Shown piece after piece: positions 19,927 to 31,009 of a stretch of DNA of 31,009 nt. A program made the translations under genes and the position numbers. A model generated the notes under the pieces. It was not told the DNA's origin, did no database searches, and was given only the letters and a program-made list of their open reading frames with translations. Origin of the DNA: Apiotrichum sp. Y4204. Taxonomy: Eukaryota; Basidiomycota; Tremellomycetes; Trichosporonales; Trichosporonaceae. Every line of letters starts with the position of its first letter. The stretch's first letter is position 1. The stretch covers positions 1 to 31,009 of the forward strand of contig JAMYHL010000152.1 of the NCBI GenBank assembly GCA_025531455.1. Reading direction: 5' to 3'.

Positions 19927-21284
19927 CTAGCACCGGGCCATCTCCATAAGCGTTGAGAGAACGATCTGTGCCTCGGGGCGTCCCATGTCGCACTGCCGTC
20001 AGCACTGTCACCCATCGTCCACTCACAGGTCCGCCGCGCTTCTGGCTCCAATAGTAGGCAAAGTTCTGGATCAGGTCCTTCTCGTACCGCGTCCTGGATA
20101 GGGTTAGCTGAGTCATTTGAGAGTGAAGGTCTGTGAGCACCCGGGTGCTTGGAAATCGTGTTCGGAAGCTTGGAAATCGGCAGTCCGTTCTTCCAACCCG
20201 GTTTCGAAGATCGGCACAGACCACCGACATTCGCCATTGCTTCCCATCCGACACTCACAATGGGAACGCAAAGGCGTACAACTTCATTGCGGTAATTGCC
20301 TTCTGGAGGTGCTGAAGCCATACCCACATGGCCCTGTGGGGATAACCGAGGGCACACGGAATGATTAACCTGGGGTCAACAGCCGCGACATAGCCGGGCA
20401 GAGATAAGCAACGTCCGCAGCACAGGAACTGGCGACCGCGCGACGAATGGAAAAGCAAGTCAGACCGATTGCTCAATGTGCAACGCCAGCATTACTCCCA
20501 AGATGGAAAGCAGCGGGCCGCAAGACGCGATCGTGCAATCGATCGTTCTCAACTCTTCAGGCCCTTGGAAATGTTGGAACGTCCACTCTCATCGAGGCCG
20601 CCAACAAGGTCCGTGACCTGGCGGTGGCTGAGGAGGGATTCCTGAGGTGGGACCGCGAGGCCACGCGGCTGCCAGGCCAGGTCTGCAGTCCGCAGGGACC
20701 GGATTCAGAAGAGCGAGAGGGTCGGAACCCTCCTAGTAGATCCAGATCAGCCAGCGGCGACCCTCAAGCTGGACTCGCAGAGGTGTTCCAGCATTTCAGC
20801 TTTCGAAACATTCGACCGCTTCCTGCTTCCCGGTTCCCACAGTTAGATGCCACAGTCAGTGCAGCTGGGTGTCTCGGGCGGGGCGTGGGTCGGATATCGC
20901 GTGTGGCGGACAAGCAGAAACAAATGCGCAACAAAAACTGCACAGCACAGCCGGTGGCAGTCGCCATCGCTGCCAACGGACACGGATACAATAGGAACGA
21001 ACTAGCACTTACTCGTCGAGGACTTGCAGCACAGTGAGAACGTCTATGCGTTCTTCTCCGTCTCGGAGGTAGGGTGCTTCTCCTTCTCGGACGTGGGGCG
21101 CCAGCTCGGCGAGCAGCTCGTCATAGCGCGCACGGCTCTCGATCTGGTCCTGGGCCGGTCCGTGGCCCATCGGATAGGGGTAGTACCAGTACACGCACGG
21201 CGCGGAGCGAAAGGGGTGGTGAGGGCTAAAGCCAGGAGAGAGCGAAGGCGTGGGAGTCGGTGACGGGAGGAAGTAGGTCTTCAT
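19927..21284 (-). CDS. Orphan small protein, four-exon model (159 aa), function unknown
   Basis: Proposed exons on the minus strand: 21284-21013, 20333-20259, 20093-20027 and 19992-19927, total 480 nt. The start MKTYFLPSPTPTPS is Pro/Ser-rich; then come WYYPYPMGHGP, an acidic helix-like stretch (SRARYDELLAELAPHVREGE), and after splicing MWVWLQHLQKAITAMKLYAF and YEKDLIQNFAYYWSQKRGG, ending LMEMARC. Phases agree at every join (2/1, 2/1, 0/0), and the last intron is a typical 34-nt one with a CTGAC branch site. The first intron would be 679 nt, far longer than its neighbours, so an extra exon may be hidden in it. The donor GTAAGT overlaps an in-frame TAA, so the unspliced first exon encodes a complete 91-aa protein. 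No family recognised. Confidence 0.5.
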
Positions 21285-24056
21285 CGTCGAGGAACGGGTG
21301 AGGGAAAGAAGACAGGACAGAGGGTGTGAGAAGACGGTGATGGCTATTAAAGCCTGGTATCGAAGGCGAGGACCCGGGAATAACTCTCTGTATGAGTCGC
21401 GTCGGGGAGGGTATGTCAGAAAGAAAGAGACAAGATGGAGGATGTGGATCTGCCGGCGATGGGGTGTGCGCAGCAAATGCGCGAGCAGTGTCGTCCGTCT
21501 TTAAGTAACTGTAAGCAATCAATCATCCTTGGGGAGGCGCCCAGGCCGCAAAGGCAGCCTACGAGAGGCGGCCGCCATCATCAGCGCCGAGAACAATGGT
21601 CACCCAGCCGTGTGGGTGTGTGGGCGGTTGTGTCTGGATAGTGTGTGTTTGTTCCTGCATTCCTTCTATTGTCGGTCCTGAGCCAGTTAGTTGGCAACAT
21701 TGGCTCAGCGGTCAACAGCTCCAGCAACGATCGCTGTAGGCAATGCGATAGCGCGACAACCCAGGCCAGCGCCTACCCCATCTATGGCGCCCGCGCGAAT
21801 ATCTAGCAGCCGAGGCCGGGCCGACGGACCGGCGCGCGGACCACCTCTTCGCCGAGCGCTTGGCGCGTCCGCGTCCTTATCGTGACGCCGCGATACACAC
21901 ACTAGTGCAACAGCTGGCTTGGGTTCTGCAGGCCTCTCCGCGTTAGCGTGTTTCTTGTTTCTTGTTACAGACTGTGCCTGGGACAGAGTGTGCCTGGGCG
22001 CTGCGCTTGGGCGTGTGAAGTTGGGGGACAGAAAAAGGAGAGAGTGTGTGTACAGGAATGACGAATCGAGGGAATGTGGTGAGACTGGGCGTTTGATGGG
22101 GGGCGGCGTAGAGGCAGAGGGGGAGAGAGAGGGAGCCAGTCATGAAGAGGTGCGAGGTCGCTGTACTGCTAGGGAGAAAGAAGCCAAACGCGCAGCACAA
22201 CAGCGGCCGACTGCTCGCTGCGGCATGAAACACGGATGTCGGTGTCGCGAGGTACTGCTTTCAAATGGTCAGTACTGATTGGAAGCCGAGCATCAGCACT
22301 ACTGTGTGGCGCCAATAGTGAGGTCCCGGCGCTGGACAATGATGGATGGAGACGCAGTGGGTGATGGGGGTTAGTGGGACAGAAGCGGAAGTGAGAGGGT
22401 AGTTCCAGGAGTTGCAAGACTAGCTGTGCCCCGAAGCTAGTATCTGAATCCACTTCACAGCTATGGTTCACCTAGTTTCAGCAACCTCGGTCAACGAGAA
22501 GCACACAGATGAAAACAGCTGTGCAGTTGCGAGTTTCGATCACACCTAAACAATGATGGCCGCTGGAGTGTGTAATTCGGCCAGTGTGGATCAGTCACCT
22601 GGTTTGGCGATAGTCTGCAGCAGGTGACCGCGGCGGAGGTTCCTGGTCATGTATCGTCCTTTTTGGTGAGACAGGCACGCCGTGGCGCGGCGGACAGCAG
22701 TGCATGACTGGTTTGACTGGGGAATGGCCATGGCCTCTGAGCCCTGGACTCAGGTTGGAAGCCTAGCCTCGAGGTTGGGGTATGGGTGGGGAACGAGGAT
22801 ATGGAATACCATCGCAGAGGAGGCGCTGATGAGATCACGGACATACCATCCGAGAACACAGGTTTAGGAGAGCGAGGAATGGGAGGGTAGACACGAGTGA
22901 CACCATTTAATTAGCGACGGTCAGACAGTTGGAAACATCAGGTGTAAGATGACAAAAGTCTTGCCCAACATCAGACCAGCTGCAGCGCTTTACCAAACGA
23001 CTGAACAATCTCGCGATTACAGCAAATGTCTCAACGACCCGAAGGCTTGCTTGGGTAGTGGTCAGTCCCAGTGGCGTCGGCGACCCTGCAGTGTGTGCGC
23101 GACGATCTGGAGATCTGATCATCAATGAGGTGCCGCCGTGATGGGATGGGATGGGATGTCTCAGTCGGCAAACCCGATTTCGTCGAACACACTGGATCGG
23201 GGTTCGGAGAGCAAATGGGCTGGCGGGAATAGGCGAGAAGAGCACATGAGTCAGTTGGGATCGCAGAATGCCTGATTGCGCCGTCAGGATTGCAGATTTC
23301 GCCAGCAATCAGTAATGAGTATCGACGAACCAAAAATAAGTGTGTTGAAGTGCCATCGTCGGTCGGCGATCCCTATCCACAATCAATGCATGAGTCGAGG
23401 ACATCACTGAACGCGTCTGCTTCAAGACGAACAGCTGGGTGCAATGAGGAAGTGGATGAGGGAAATAGGAGGGGTAGGCAGTAAACGCAGGAGAGACGAT
23501 GCGGGAGGCGAGGAGAGAAGAGAACGGAGACACGAGTCCCAAGCTCTTTCGTGCCAGCTCCCTGCGCTTGCGGCGGCACCAGTGCGGAAGTGGAAAATGA
23601 TGTGTGTACGTCGTGCCGTGGCGGTCGTCTGGGTGTGTGAGACAAGACAATGCAGCAACACACCAATGACAATGCGCTGCAGACAACTGTGGGCAGTGTG
23701 GTCATTGGACCAGGGCGGACGACGCCCTGTGTGCATGTGTTGACATGGCGCTCTCCCCACCCACAGCCACTAAAGTCTAGCGGAATGTATGCAAGATGTG
23801 GGGTTTCGCGCCGGTGCCCGATTATGCGTTCTGGGCCCCGAGGCATTCCGAGGATTCCGATACTTGTAATGTGGCTTGATCCATGTTCGTACAGCCCGTT
23901 CAAAGTTGTACCGCTCTCAGCTCACCGTTGATCCCTCATCCCCCTCGTCGCTGCGTTCAGCAGTCAGTAAGCATCCCCGGGGCATGCAACAGCAACAAAG
24001 GTCATAGCAAGTAGTGCACAATGGTTCAATACATGTTGGGTTGTCTGCGATCCGTT
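21285..24056. other. 2.8 kb gene-poor stretch
   Basis: Beyond the promoter of the orphan gene on the left and the ETFDH 3' region on the right, I find no supported gene. Open frames up to 176 aa (minus, 23373-23903) lack codon bias and splice-joinable partners. A short GATGG tandem run lies at about 23139-23158, and CA/GT-rich and purine-rich tracts are frequent. A long non-coding RNA or lineage-specific gene cannot be excluded without transcript data. Confidence 0.45.
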
Positions 24057-26286
24057 TTAAGTGATGGCTGTGGTCAGCGATGCCACCACACTTGCACTCA
24101 CTGTACTTGGGGCCACCACCACCCTCAGGGACGGTCCAGGTGATGTCCTGCGTCGGGGTCTTGATGGAGCAGGTCTTGCAGTGGATGCAGTTCTGCGAGT
24201 TGATGACGAACTTCTTGCCGACAGCGTCAACGTCGGCGCCCTCAGCGTCCTGGTACTCGTAGACGGCAGCCGGGCAGACACGGCCAAGGAGACCAGCGTA
24301 CTCTATAAAGATGTCAGCGTGTATCTACATGGATTCAATGGTCACTCACTGGTGACGTTCTCGGCAGTGTGGCGGGCCTTGGCCCCGGATTCCTCGGGAA
24401 GGCGGAGGTGGCTTGCCTGGCCCTCGGCGTGGTTGGTACCGGTGCGAGCAACGGAGGTGAGGATGTCGAAGGAGAGCTTGCCGTCCGGCTTGGGGTACTC
24501 AATCTCCTTGAACTCCGAGGCGGGGCGAGTGGCGGCGTAGTCCTCCTTGGGGTGGTGGAAGGTGAAGGGAACACGGCCCTTGAGGATCATCGAGTCGAGA
24601 CCCGACCAGGCCATGCCACCCCAGATACCAAGAGGGTTGTGGAACGAAGGACGGATGTTGCGGACCTCCTTGAGCTCCTTGTACACCCACGAGTCCTCCA
24701 TCGCGGCCTCATAACCCGACATGTCAACGGGACCCTCAGCCTCGGGGTTCTCGGTGAGCTGCTTGTATGCCTCCTCAGCGGCAAGCATACCCGACTTCAT
24801 AGCGTTGTGGGTTCCCTTGATCTGCCCCGGTTAGTCACAAAAACAGTCACCCCTGCATCGTTGATACTCACCTTGGGAACGTTGAGGAAACCGGCCGAGC
24901 AGCCGATAAGGGCACCACCAGGGAAGTAGAGCTTGGGGATCGATTGGTAACCACCCTCGTTGAGGGCACGGGCACCGTAGGCAATGCACTCGCCGCCCTC
25001 GAGGACCTCGGCGAAGACGGGGTGGTGCTTCAGGCGCTGGAACTCGCGGAAGGGCGAGAGGTACGGGTTGGCGTAGTCGAGACCAATGACAAGACCGAGG
25101 GTGACCATGTTGTCCTCCATGTGGTAGAGGAACGAACCACCGTAGGTGTTCATGTCAAGCGGCCAGCCCATGGTGTGGATAATCTCTCCGGGCTTGTGCA
25201 CCTCGTCACGGACCTTCCACACCTCCTTGATACCGATACCGTAGGTCTGCGGGTCCTTGCCCTCACGGAGGTTGAACTTGTTCTGGAGAACCTTGGAGAC
25301 CGAACCGTGGGCACCCTCGGCAATGAGGGTAACCTTGGCGTGGAACTCCATACCAGGCATGTACGAGTCCTTGGGCTGGTTGTTCTTGTCCAGACCAACA
25401 TCACCAGTACGGACACCAATGACCGACTTGCCGTCCTCGCTATACAGCGGCTTGGCACCGGCGAAACCAGGGTACACCTCAACACCAAGCTCCTCGGCCT
25501 GCTCGGCGAGCCATGCAACCACGCGCGACAGCGAGACGATGTAGTTGCCGTTGTTGTTCATCTGGGGAGGATGGGGGAGGGGGAATGACATCTTGCCGGT
25601 AAGATACTTCATGTGGTCCTTCTTCGCGGGCTGGTTGAGCGGTGCGCCGAGCTCCTCCCAGTTGGGGATAAGCTCGTTGAGCGCGCGGGGCTCGAGCACG
25701 GCACCCGAGAGAATGTGGTTTCCTGCACCGTCAGTCCCATGACTCAAATGGCGCCCGGGCGATTGGGGGAGAGCGGAGCGCGTTTGCAAGAGCGTGTGGA
25801 ATAACTTCAAGACTGCCCAGAGCGCGCGGAGCTGGAGCGGTCGTGTGCAGCACTATGGCCGCGGTTCCCAGTAGACCTCCGCAGGTTGCAAAGCGGGACC
25901 TCACAAAACGCGCCTATTGAGACGCGTTCGCCACTCTAGACTTCCCCAGCTTGTTCCCCCGCTTCTCCGGCTCCACAACCTCCTCCAAGCTGCTACTCAC
26001 CAGGCTCGGCACTCTTCTCAAGGACGACAACACGGAGGTCACCGGTGGTGTCGAGCTGCTTGAGACGGATGGCAGCGGAGAGACCGGCGGGACCACCACC
26101 GACGATCAGAACATCGGGGTCGTCAACGTCGCGCTCGACGGTGTCGGGGTCGAAGGCCTCGGCGTCGGCCTCGGAGGCGAATGAGCGGCGGGCGATGGGA
26201 ACAACGACGGTGCGGGCTGGCCGACGGGCGACAGCGCTGAGTGCGCTGCGCGAGGAGCCGATCCAGCGCTGGGCGATGAGGGACAT
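24057..26286 (-). CDS. ETFDH: Electron transfer flavoprotein-ubiquinone oxidoreductase, mitochondrial (606 aa)
   Basis: Five exons on the minus strand: 26286-26001, 25722-24872, 24821-24350, 24302-24102 and 24067-24057. The enzyme passes electrons from ETF (fed by fatty-acid and amino-acid dehydrogenases) to ubiquinone at the inner mitochondrial membrane. The N-terminus (about 1-40) is Arg/Ser/Ala-rich without acidic residues, a matrix-targeting signal. The FAD dinucleotide fold VGGGPAG is at 62-68. The C-terminal 4Fe-4S ligands are Cys546, then Cys575, Cys578 and Cys581 in CIHCKTC. After the last 34-nt intron an 11-nt exon gives the ending [12 protein letters not shown], close to the family's usual PEGGGGP-terminus; without that splice the protein would run on with unrelated residues. 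Length is near the family's 600-620. Intron 1 (278 nt) is long for this window. Confidence 0.95.
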
Positions 26287-26971
26287 GGTTTTTTCGGCTC
26301 TCTGACTAGATGGAGAAAGAGAGGAGAAAGGAGTTGTAACGAGAAAAGAGATCACAAAATCACACGGATGGCCGAAGGGAAAAAATGGGAGGCGAGGGCG
26401 TGTGCTTCTGCAACAACGGCCAGATGGCTTGGCTACATGGAGTCTCTCTCCATTCTACATCGGCTAGAACCTGGTCCTGGCGAGCGAGGAGGACTCTTTC
26501 GGACCACTCTGGCCTCTCTGGCCGGACGCTTGACCCTGGGCGGAGCTGGAACGGAACATGGTGCAGCAGACGGCCCATACACAAGTCGTGACGCGGTCCA
26601 TCGGTGCTCTTTGAGCCAAACCTCACCATTCGGCACTTGCTCATTGGATGCTGGCGCAATCTGGCACAACTGCCCTCGAGCCGAGTAGCCGGCATTGGAG
26701 AGGCCAGATCCCGCGGCGGCTGGCGGACAACGACAAACGGACGTTGAGCGGCGTTTAACGCCGAACCAGCCCGTATGCCCCGCTCAGCCCCACAGTATCC
26801 ACGACCTGAGGGCCCCGCGGACCACGTCATGGCTGCGTCCAGTAGCAGTACTACTGTTGCGCGCCGCGCTCCTGGCTCTGATGGCAGAGCTCGGCTGTCT
26901 CGAGAGATAGGCGGCTGTCACAGGCCCCAATAACCGAGATGCGAGGCAACCGGTGGAGGTGCATGGTAGAT

Positions 26972-27006
<35 letters not shown>

Positions 27007-27852
27007 ATGCCCCATGCTCCTGCGTTCATACCACGCGAGTCAAAACATGAGTCGCGCGATGATATCCTGGTCATCCTGTTGGTCTGTGGGGGTGGATGAG
27101 ATCGAGAGACCAGACTCACGACCGGCAGAAGTTCGCCACTCGCACCACCATCCCGGGGCCTCTATTGTTGTCGAATGCATACCCTGCGCGTGGAGTTGTC
27201 TCTTTCCGAGCTCTCGATTCCGAGCTCTGCCTGGCCATCGATGAAGTCACACCGCGGGCGATGAGACATCTTTAGCCCTGCGCTCGGTGGTCATGGGAAA
27301 AGACGAGCCTTTGGGGAGAACGCCTGCGAAGAGCTCCATTAGAGTTTGGTCGTGAGTCACTCGGCCGCGCGTCCACTTCCATGAGTCAGGTGGTCTCACT
27401 ATTCAAGACTTCAAGACCCTCCTCGCGATGCTGACAGCCCCTGTGCTGGGACGCCGAGCGCTCAAAAAGTACCAATGCGCACGATACACCACTCCAAGGT
27501 CCGCGAATGAAAGCTCACTACCAGCTGGTAGGAGCCAGCTGGACAAGGACGGGCTGACGTGAAGGCTCCCTCTTTCAGTCCCCTGGAATCGAACAGAGGA
27601 TCTGCGGATCTGCCATGGTTAATCATGACAACCATAACGTGTCACTAGCGTGTTTATAGCGTGCTGCACCGTGCCTTATGTAACTGCACGTGATCGACAG
27701 GTGACTTGGTTCTTGAATCTGGCAACAACGTCATGCTGCCGCCGGCGTGTCACTTGTCCAAGAAGTCACTGCCAGCACGCTGCTCACAGTCTCATTTGAG
27801 TCTCAATTCTTTGCTTGTCTGTCATCTTGTCTTTGCTATTCTTGACCTCGAA
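26287..27852. other. Divergent intergenic region between ETFDH and GTB1
   Basis: This 1566-bp stretch holds the promoters of two divergent genes. It includes a 7-bp tandem repeat at 26973-27006 and no supported gene. Just before the GTB1 ATG, pyrimidine-rich sequence (about 27790-27850) looks like a leader. A T-arm-like sequence near 27580-27595 does not extend into a tRNA. Confidence 0.5.
26973..27006. repeat. 7-bp minisatellite, about five copies
   Basis: The unit CCAGAGG is repeated four times perfectly (26973-27000) followed by a partial fifth copy to 27006. It is intergenic between ETFDH and GTB1 and could vary in copy number between strains. Confidence 0.9.
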
Positions 27853-29790
27853 ATGAAGGCAGCGGCCCTCCTCTCCGTGCTCGCCGCGCTCGGCACCGCG
27901 TCCGCCAAGACGCCCCGTGGCGTGCACCCAGCGCGTGCGTGCAACTAGCCAACTAGCCCGTAACTAACTCTAGTGTCTGCAAAGTACTCCGGCGAGCAGT
28001 TTACGTGCCTCGACGGCTCGGGGACGATCCCTATCTCGGCGGTGAACGACGACTACTGTGACTGCGCGGACGGCAGCGACGAGCCGGGCACGAGCGCGTG
28101 CGAGGGGCGCCCGGCCGCGTTCTTCTACTGCGAGAACAAGGGGCATATCCCCGGGCGCGTCATTGCGGGCCGCGTGAACGATGGTATTTGCGGTACGTCC
28201 TGTTTGCCCGTTCAGCTTCCCCCAATCTCGATCAGCTGACATGCCAGACCCGGAGTGCTGCGACGGCTCGGACGAGTGGGCGACGGGCGCGTGCCCAGAC
28301 CGTTGTGCCGAGGTCGCGAAGGAGCATGCGGAGAAGACCGAGGCTGCGGCCAAGATCCGTCGTACGGTGGGTGCGATGTGTGCGGGGTGGGCTGACAGAC
28401 AGGGTGCGAAGATCCGCTCGACATACGTCAAGTTCGCTGTCAAGGAGCGCAAGCGGCTTGAAGAAGAGATTGTGGCCAAGCGCGCGGAGGCTGTCGAGCT
28501 GGAGGCCAAGGTTGCGGCTGCCAGGGGTGCGTCTCGTTTTTTGCATGTGTGCCAACTAACATTCAGCGACTCTTGACAGCGCTGAGGCCCAGAGCCGTGA
28601 GGATGTCGAGAAGAAGAAGCAGACGCGTAAGTTACGAGTTTGGGTACAGTTCTCATCCCAGCGCTGTTCCAGTCGCTCGACAAGCACCGAGATGCGCTTA
28701 GCCGCGTGCGCACCGAGCTCGACAAGACAAAAGAGGACCTACGGACGGTGATGGACATTCTTGACGATCTAAGCAAGGGATACAACCCGAACGGGCAGGA
28801 CATGGCGGTCAAGGCGGCCGTTTACGGATACAAGGAGCTGATCGGCCAGCCGCCTCCGGGCGAGGAACCAAAGGAAGGCGAGGAGGAGGTTAAGCGGGAA
28901 GCGAAGCTCTACACGAAGCAGAAACCTGAGGGCGAGATCCCGCGGTGGGAGGTCGACAGCATCATGCGCCAGGACCTCGAGGCGCTGCTCGTGTCGGACG
29001 GCAGTGGCGACGACGATAGCGACGACGGCCTGTTGTACCGCCTTGAAGAGTACATTCCTGACTTTGCGCTCGACTACTACGACGTGGGACGCGAGTGGCT
29101 TGTGTCGATGCTCTCCTCCATTGGCCTCGTCAAGCACAAGGAGGTATTTAACGACGGCCCTCGTGAGTGTTTTGAGTTATACTATTCTAACAACAGACGT
29201 TGCCGCGGCGCGCGATCGCTTCAACACCGCAGAGCGCGAGCAGCGCGACGTCAACTCGGCAATCACTACCGCCGAGGACACGCTCCGTCGCCTTGCGGAC
29301 GGCGATTTCGGGCCTCAGGGCGAATGGAAAAAGCTCGACGGCACCTGCATCGACACTGTCGCTGGCGAGTAAGTGCAGATCGTCCTCTGACGCCACTGAT
29401 CTGACATCAGCTACACATACGAGTTGTGTTTCTTTGGAAGCGCGCGGCAAAAGTCAAACAAGGATAGCTCGTCGAACCAGCTTGGCCAGTGGGGCCACTG
29501 GAGCGCGGGCGGTGACAAGACCTCGCCAGAGTACTTTACGAAGCAGCGATACGACAACGGGTGAGAAGTGTGGGATTGTGATGGATTCATCTAACTCCAG
29601 CGCGCGTTGCTGGAACGGGCCGATGCGCTCCGTCAACGTCGAGCTCTCGTGCGGCACCACCAACGCCATCACGAGCGTCACCGAGCCTGAGAAGTGCGAG
29701 TACAAGTTCAAGGTCACGACCCCGGCGCTGTGCTTGCCGCTCGAGGGAAGTGCCGAGAGCAAGGCGGAGGGCGCAAAGGACGAGCTCTAA
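27853..29790 (+). CDS. GTB1: Glucosidase II beta subunit, ER lumen (538 aa)
   Basis: Nine exons: 27853-27934, 27974-28192, 28248-28366, 28403-28526, 28567-28626, 28662-29162, 29197-29368, 29411-29560 and 29601-29790. The protein is the regulatory subunit that helps glucosidase II trim glucose from N-glycans during ER folding quality control. It has a signal peptide (about 1-18), two LDL-receptor class A-like Cys-rich repeats (Cys39-Cys70 and Cys80-Cys120, with DCADGSDE and CCDGSDEW calcium loops), a long coiled coil with an acidic part (about 121-400), and a C-terminal MRH lectin domain (about 416-520). Mannose-binding residues fit Arg485, Glu504 and Tyr510, with Gln449 the likely fourth. It ends in KDEL, an ER-retrieval signal. 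Introns are 34-55 nt. The third (28367-28402) is 36 nt and open in frame, so retention would add 12 residues. Confidence 0.95.
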
Positions 29791-29921
29791 TCGTCGCTCG
29801 TGTCGGGAACCCCTGTCCGACAGGAGATGTAGCACAAACAGGAGTGTAGAACTAGAGGATGCATCTGATACGATTGCCATAAAACTAGGGAATAGAGTCT
29901 ACAGCGAAAAGGGCCTGCCGC

Positions 29922-30990
29922 TCACTTGCCCTTGGCATGCGGGTTGTTGCTGCCGTCCTTGCGGTGGTGTGCTGGAGCTTCCTCTCCAGCAGCAACATTG
30001 CACGGCGGCGGGATCGGCGACTGCGGGTTGATGCGCGGGAGAATAACCTTGCCGACCTTGTGGTACTTTTTCGAGTTGCGGAAGAAGTCGTTCCAGTTCT
30101 GCAGCGACAGGAGCTCCTGCGGGCTGAGGCCACGGAGGTCGTGCGTGAGGTGGGTCTCGAAGCAGCCGGTAATGAACGCGCGCGACGCGTCGCGGCCCGC
30201 CCTACGGGTTAGCTACACCCGGCGATTTACTTACATCATAGAGTACGCGCCGCCGGGGCCATACATCCTGGGGTTGGCAGACACGTCGAACACCTCGCCC
30301 ATGACGGAGAGGTAGATGGGCTTGGAGGGGTCCGAGCCGTCAAACTGCGCGAGCTGGGCCGTCGTAAACTCCTTCATCTCGGGAGCGAACGGGTTGAGGT
30401 CGCTGCGCCAAGCGCGGCGCGCGTGCTTCTCCACTGTCGGCGCGAGGCCAAAGTGGTAGGTACCCGTGAGGAAGTGCGAAAGGAGGGGGATGAAGAGCGC
30501 AAAGACGAACAGGCGAGGGAGGATCGAGCCGCTTGAAGCAGGCTGGCCGTTCTGCTGCTCCTTGAGCTTCTCGCGCTCCAGACGCGCCTTCTGTCCTGCT
30601 AGCATTGCGCGGTTTGCGGGCTTTCCAGAGACGGGACGTCCGGTTCTGCCTGTCAGCCGCCGCGCACTGTAGACGGACCACCGTTGGGGAAGATTGGGGG
30701 GAGGGGGCGCCTCATACTGGTACTCTTGTGTCTGGTACCAGCCGCGGGCTCTGCCGCAACCTACTCACGCGTCGAGCACCGGTTCGTGGCGCATCTCACC
30801 GGGCGCGGTGCCGGGGCGCGTACGCTCGCGCGCTGCGGGTCAGTTGCTGATAATGAGCGGGGAGACGCGTCGCGAGAGGTGTGGACTGGGTGAGGGATCC
30901 GTACTCGACACCCCCATCTGCCTGTCTCTCCAGCCCGTACTCACCGCCGGGAAAGTTGTCGTTCTCGGTGTTGGTGTACTCGTCAGCCAT
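29922..30990 (-). CDS. Membrane-anchored cytochrome b5-like MAPR-family protein (246 aa)
   Basis: Three exons on the minus strand: 30990-30945, 30649-30235 and 30201-29922. A charged N-terminus (about 1-57) precedes one membrane segment (about 58-78, ILPRLFVFALFIPLLSHF), then a cytochrome b5-like domain of the membrane-associated progesterone receptor type (about 109-170). Tyr145 (MYGPGG) and Tyr151 (AYSMMAGRDASR) match the two heme-pocket tyrosines of PGRMC1-type proteins. The C-terminal extension (FETHLTHDLRGLSPQEL, about 168-246) resembles neuferricin-like members rather than short Dap1. Such proteins bind heme and support cytochrome P450 and sterol steps at the ER. The first intron is 295 nt, the second only 33 nt. 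It converges on GTB1 with 131 bp between stop codons. Confidence 0.9.
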
Positions 30991-31009
30991 AGTGGAGGCT
31001 GTTGTGGAA

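Noticed and set aside
20447..21037. 196-codon open frame on the plus strand
   Set aside because: It lies opposite the orphan gene's long intron, shows no motif or coding bias, and its start context is poor. It remains possible but unsupported.
23373..23903. 176-codon open frame on the minus strand
   Set aside because: Cys/His/Pro/Ser-rich translation without domain, no codon bias, and similar overlapping frames occur on the other strand.
27540..27640. tRNA-like T arm on the minus strand (CTGTTCGATTCCAGG)
   Set aside because: The T-stem does not pair well, and I could not build acceptor, D or anticodon stems around it, so it is not called as a tRNA gene.
1..31009. CRISPR arrays, rRNA genes, intact transposons or viral genes
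   Set aside because: No spaced direct repeats, rRNA signature, transposase, reverse transcriptase or long terminal repeats were seen; the gene content is ordinary fungal nuclear DNA.

Overview
The window looks like nuclear DNA from a basidiomycete yeast, most likely a tremellomycete close to Trichosporonales or Cryptococcus. The genes are compact and intron-rich (35 coding introns modelled by eye, 13 of them only 29-36 nt long). Introns show GTGAGT-type donors, CTAAC/CTGAC branch sites close to the acceptor, and strongly C/G-ending codons in housekeeping genes. No bacterial operon, CRISPR array, rRNA or intact transposon was seen. All gene models below are hand-spliced from the sequence; each has a total coding length divisible by three.

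Layout from left to right: a very large SNF2-type ATPase on the minus strand (511-6852); a 1.9 kb gap holding a coding-like remnant; TEF1, translation elongation factor EF-1alpha (minus, 8752-10349); a 3.5 kb gap with a GATC-rich patch; a divergent pair of ribosome-biogenesis genes, NSA2 (minus, 13862-14879) and PXR1 (plus, 15157-16390), sharing a 277-bp promoter region; a 442-residue Ser/Pro-rich coiled-coil protein of unknown function (plus, 16925-18498); two intron-containing tRNA genes, Pro(AGG) on minus and Ala(AGC) on plus; an orphan small protein gene (minus, 19927-21284); a 2.8 kb gap with no gene I can support; ETFDH, the mitochondrial ETF-ubiquinone oxidoreductase (minus, 24057-26286); a 1.6 kb gap with a 7-bp tandem repeat; the glucosidase II beta subunit (plus, 27853-29790); and, convergent with it, a membrane-anchored cytochrome b5-like MAPR protein (minus, 29922-30990).

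Most of the window is core eukaryotic metabolism: translation and ribosome assembly in the middle, mitochondrial electron transfer and ER glycoprotein folding on the right. No multi-gene novel system is evident. The most interesting signals are in gene structure: an NSA2 gene whose first coding exon is only the ATG and whose second is a 6-nt microexon; a GC-AG intron that splits helicase motif VI of the SNF2 protein; a possible 29-nt intron in the same gene; an 11-nt terminal exon in ETFDH; and an in-frame 36-nt intron in the glucosidase gene that could be retained.
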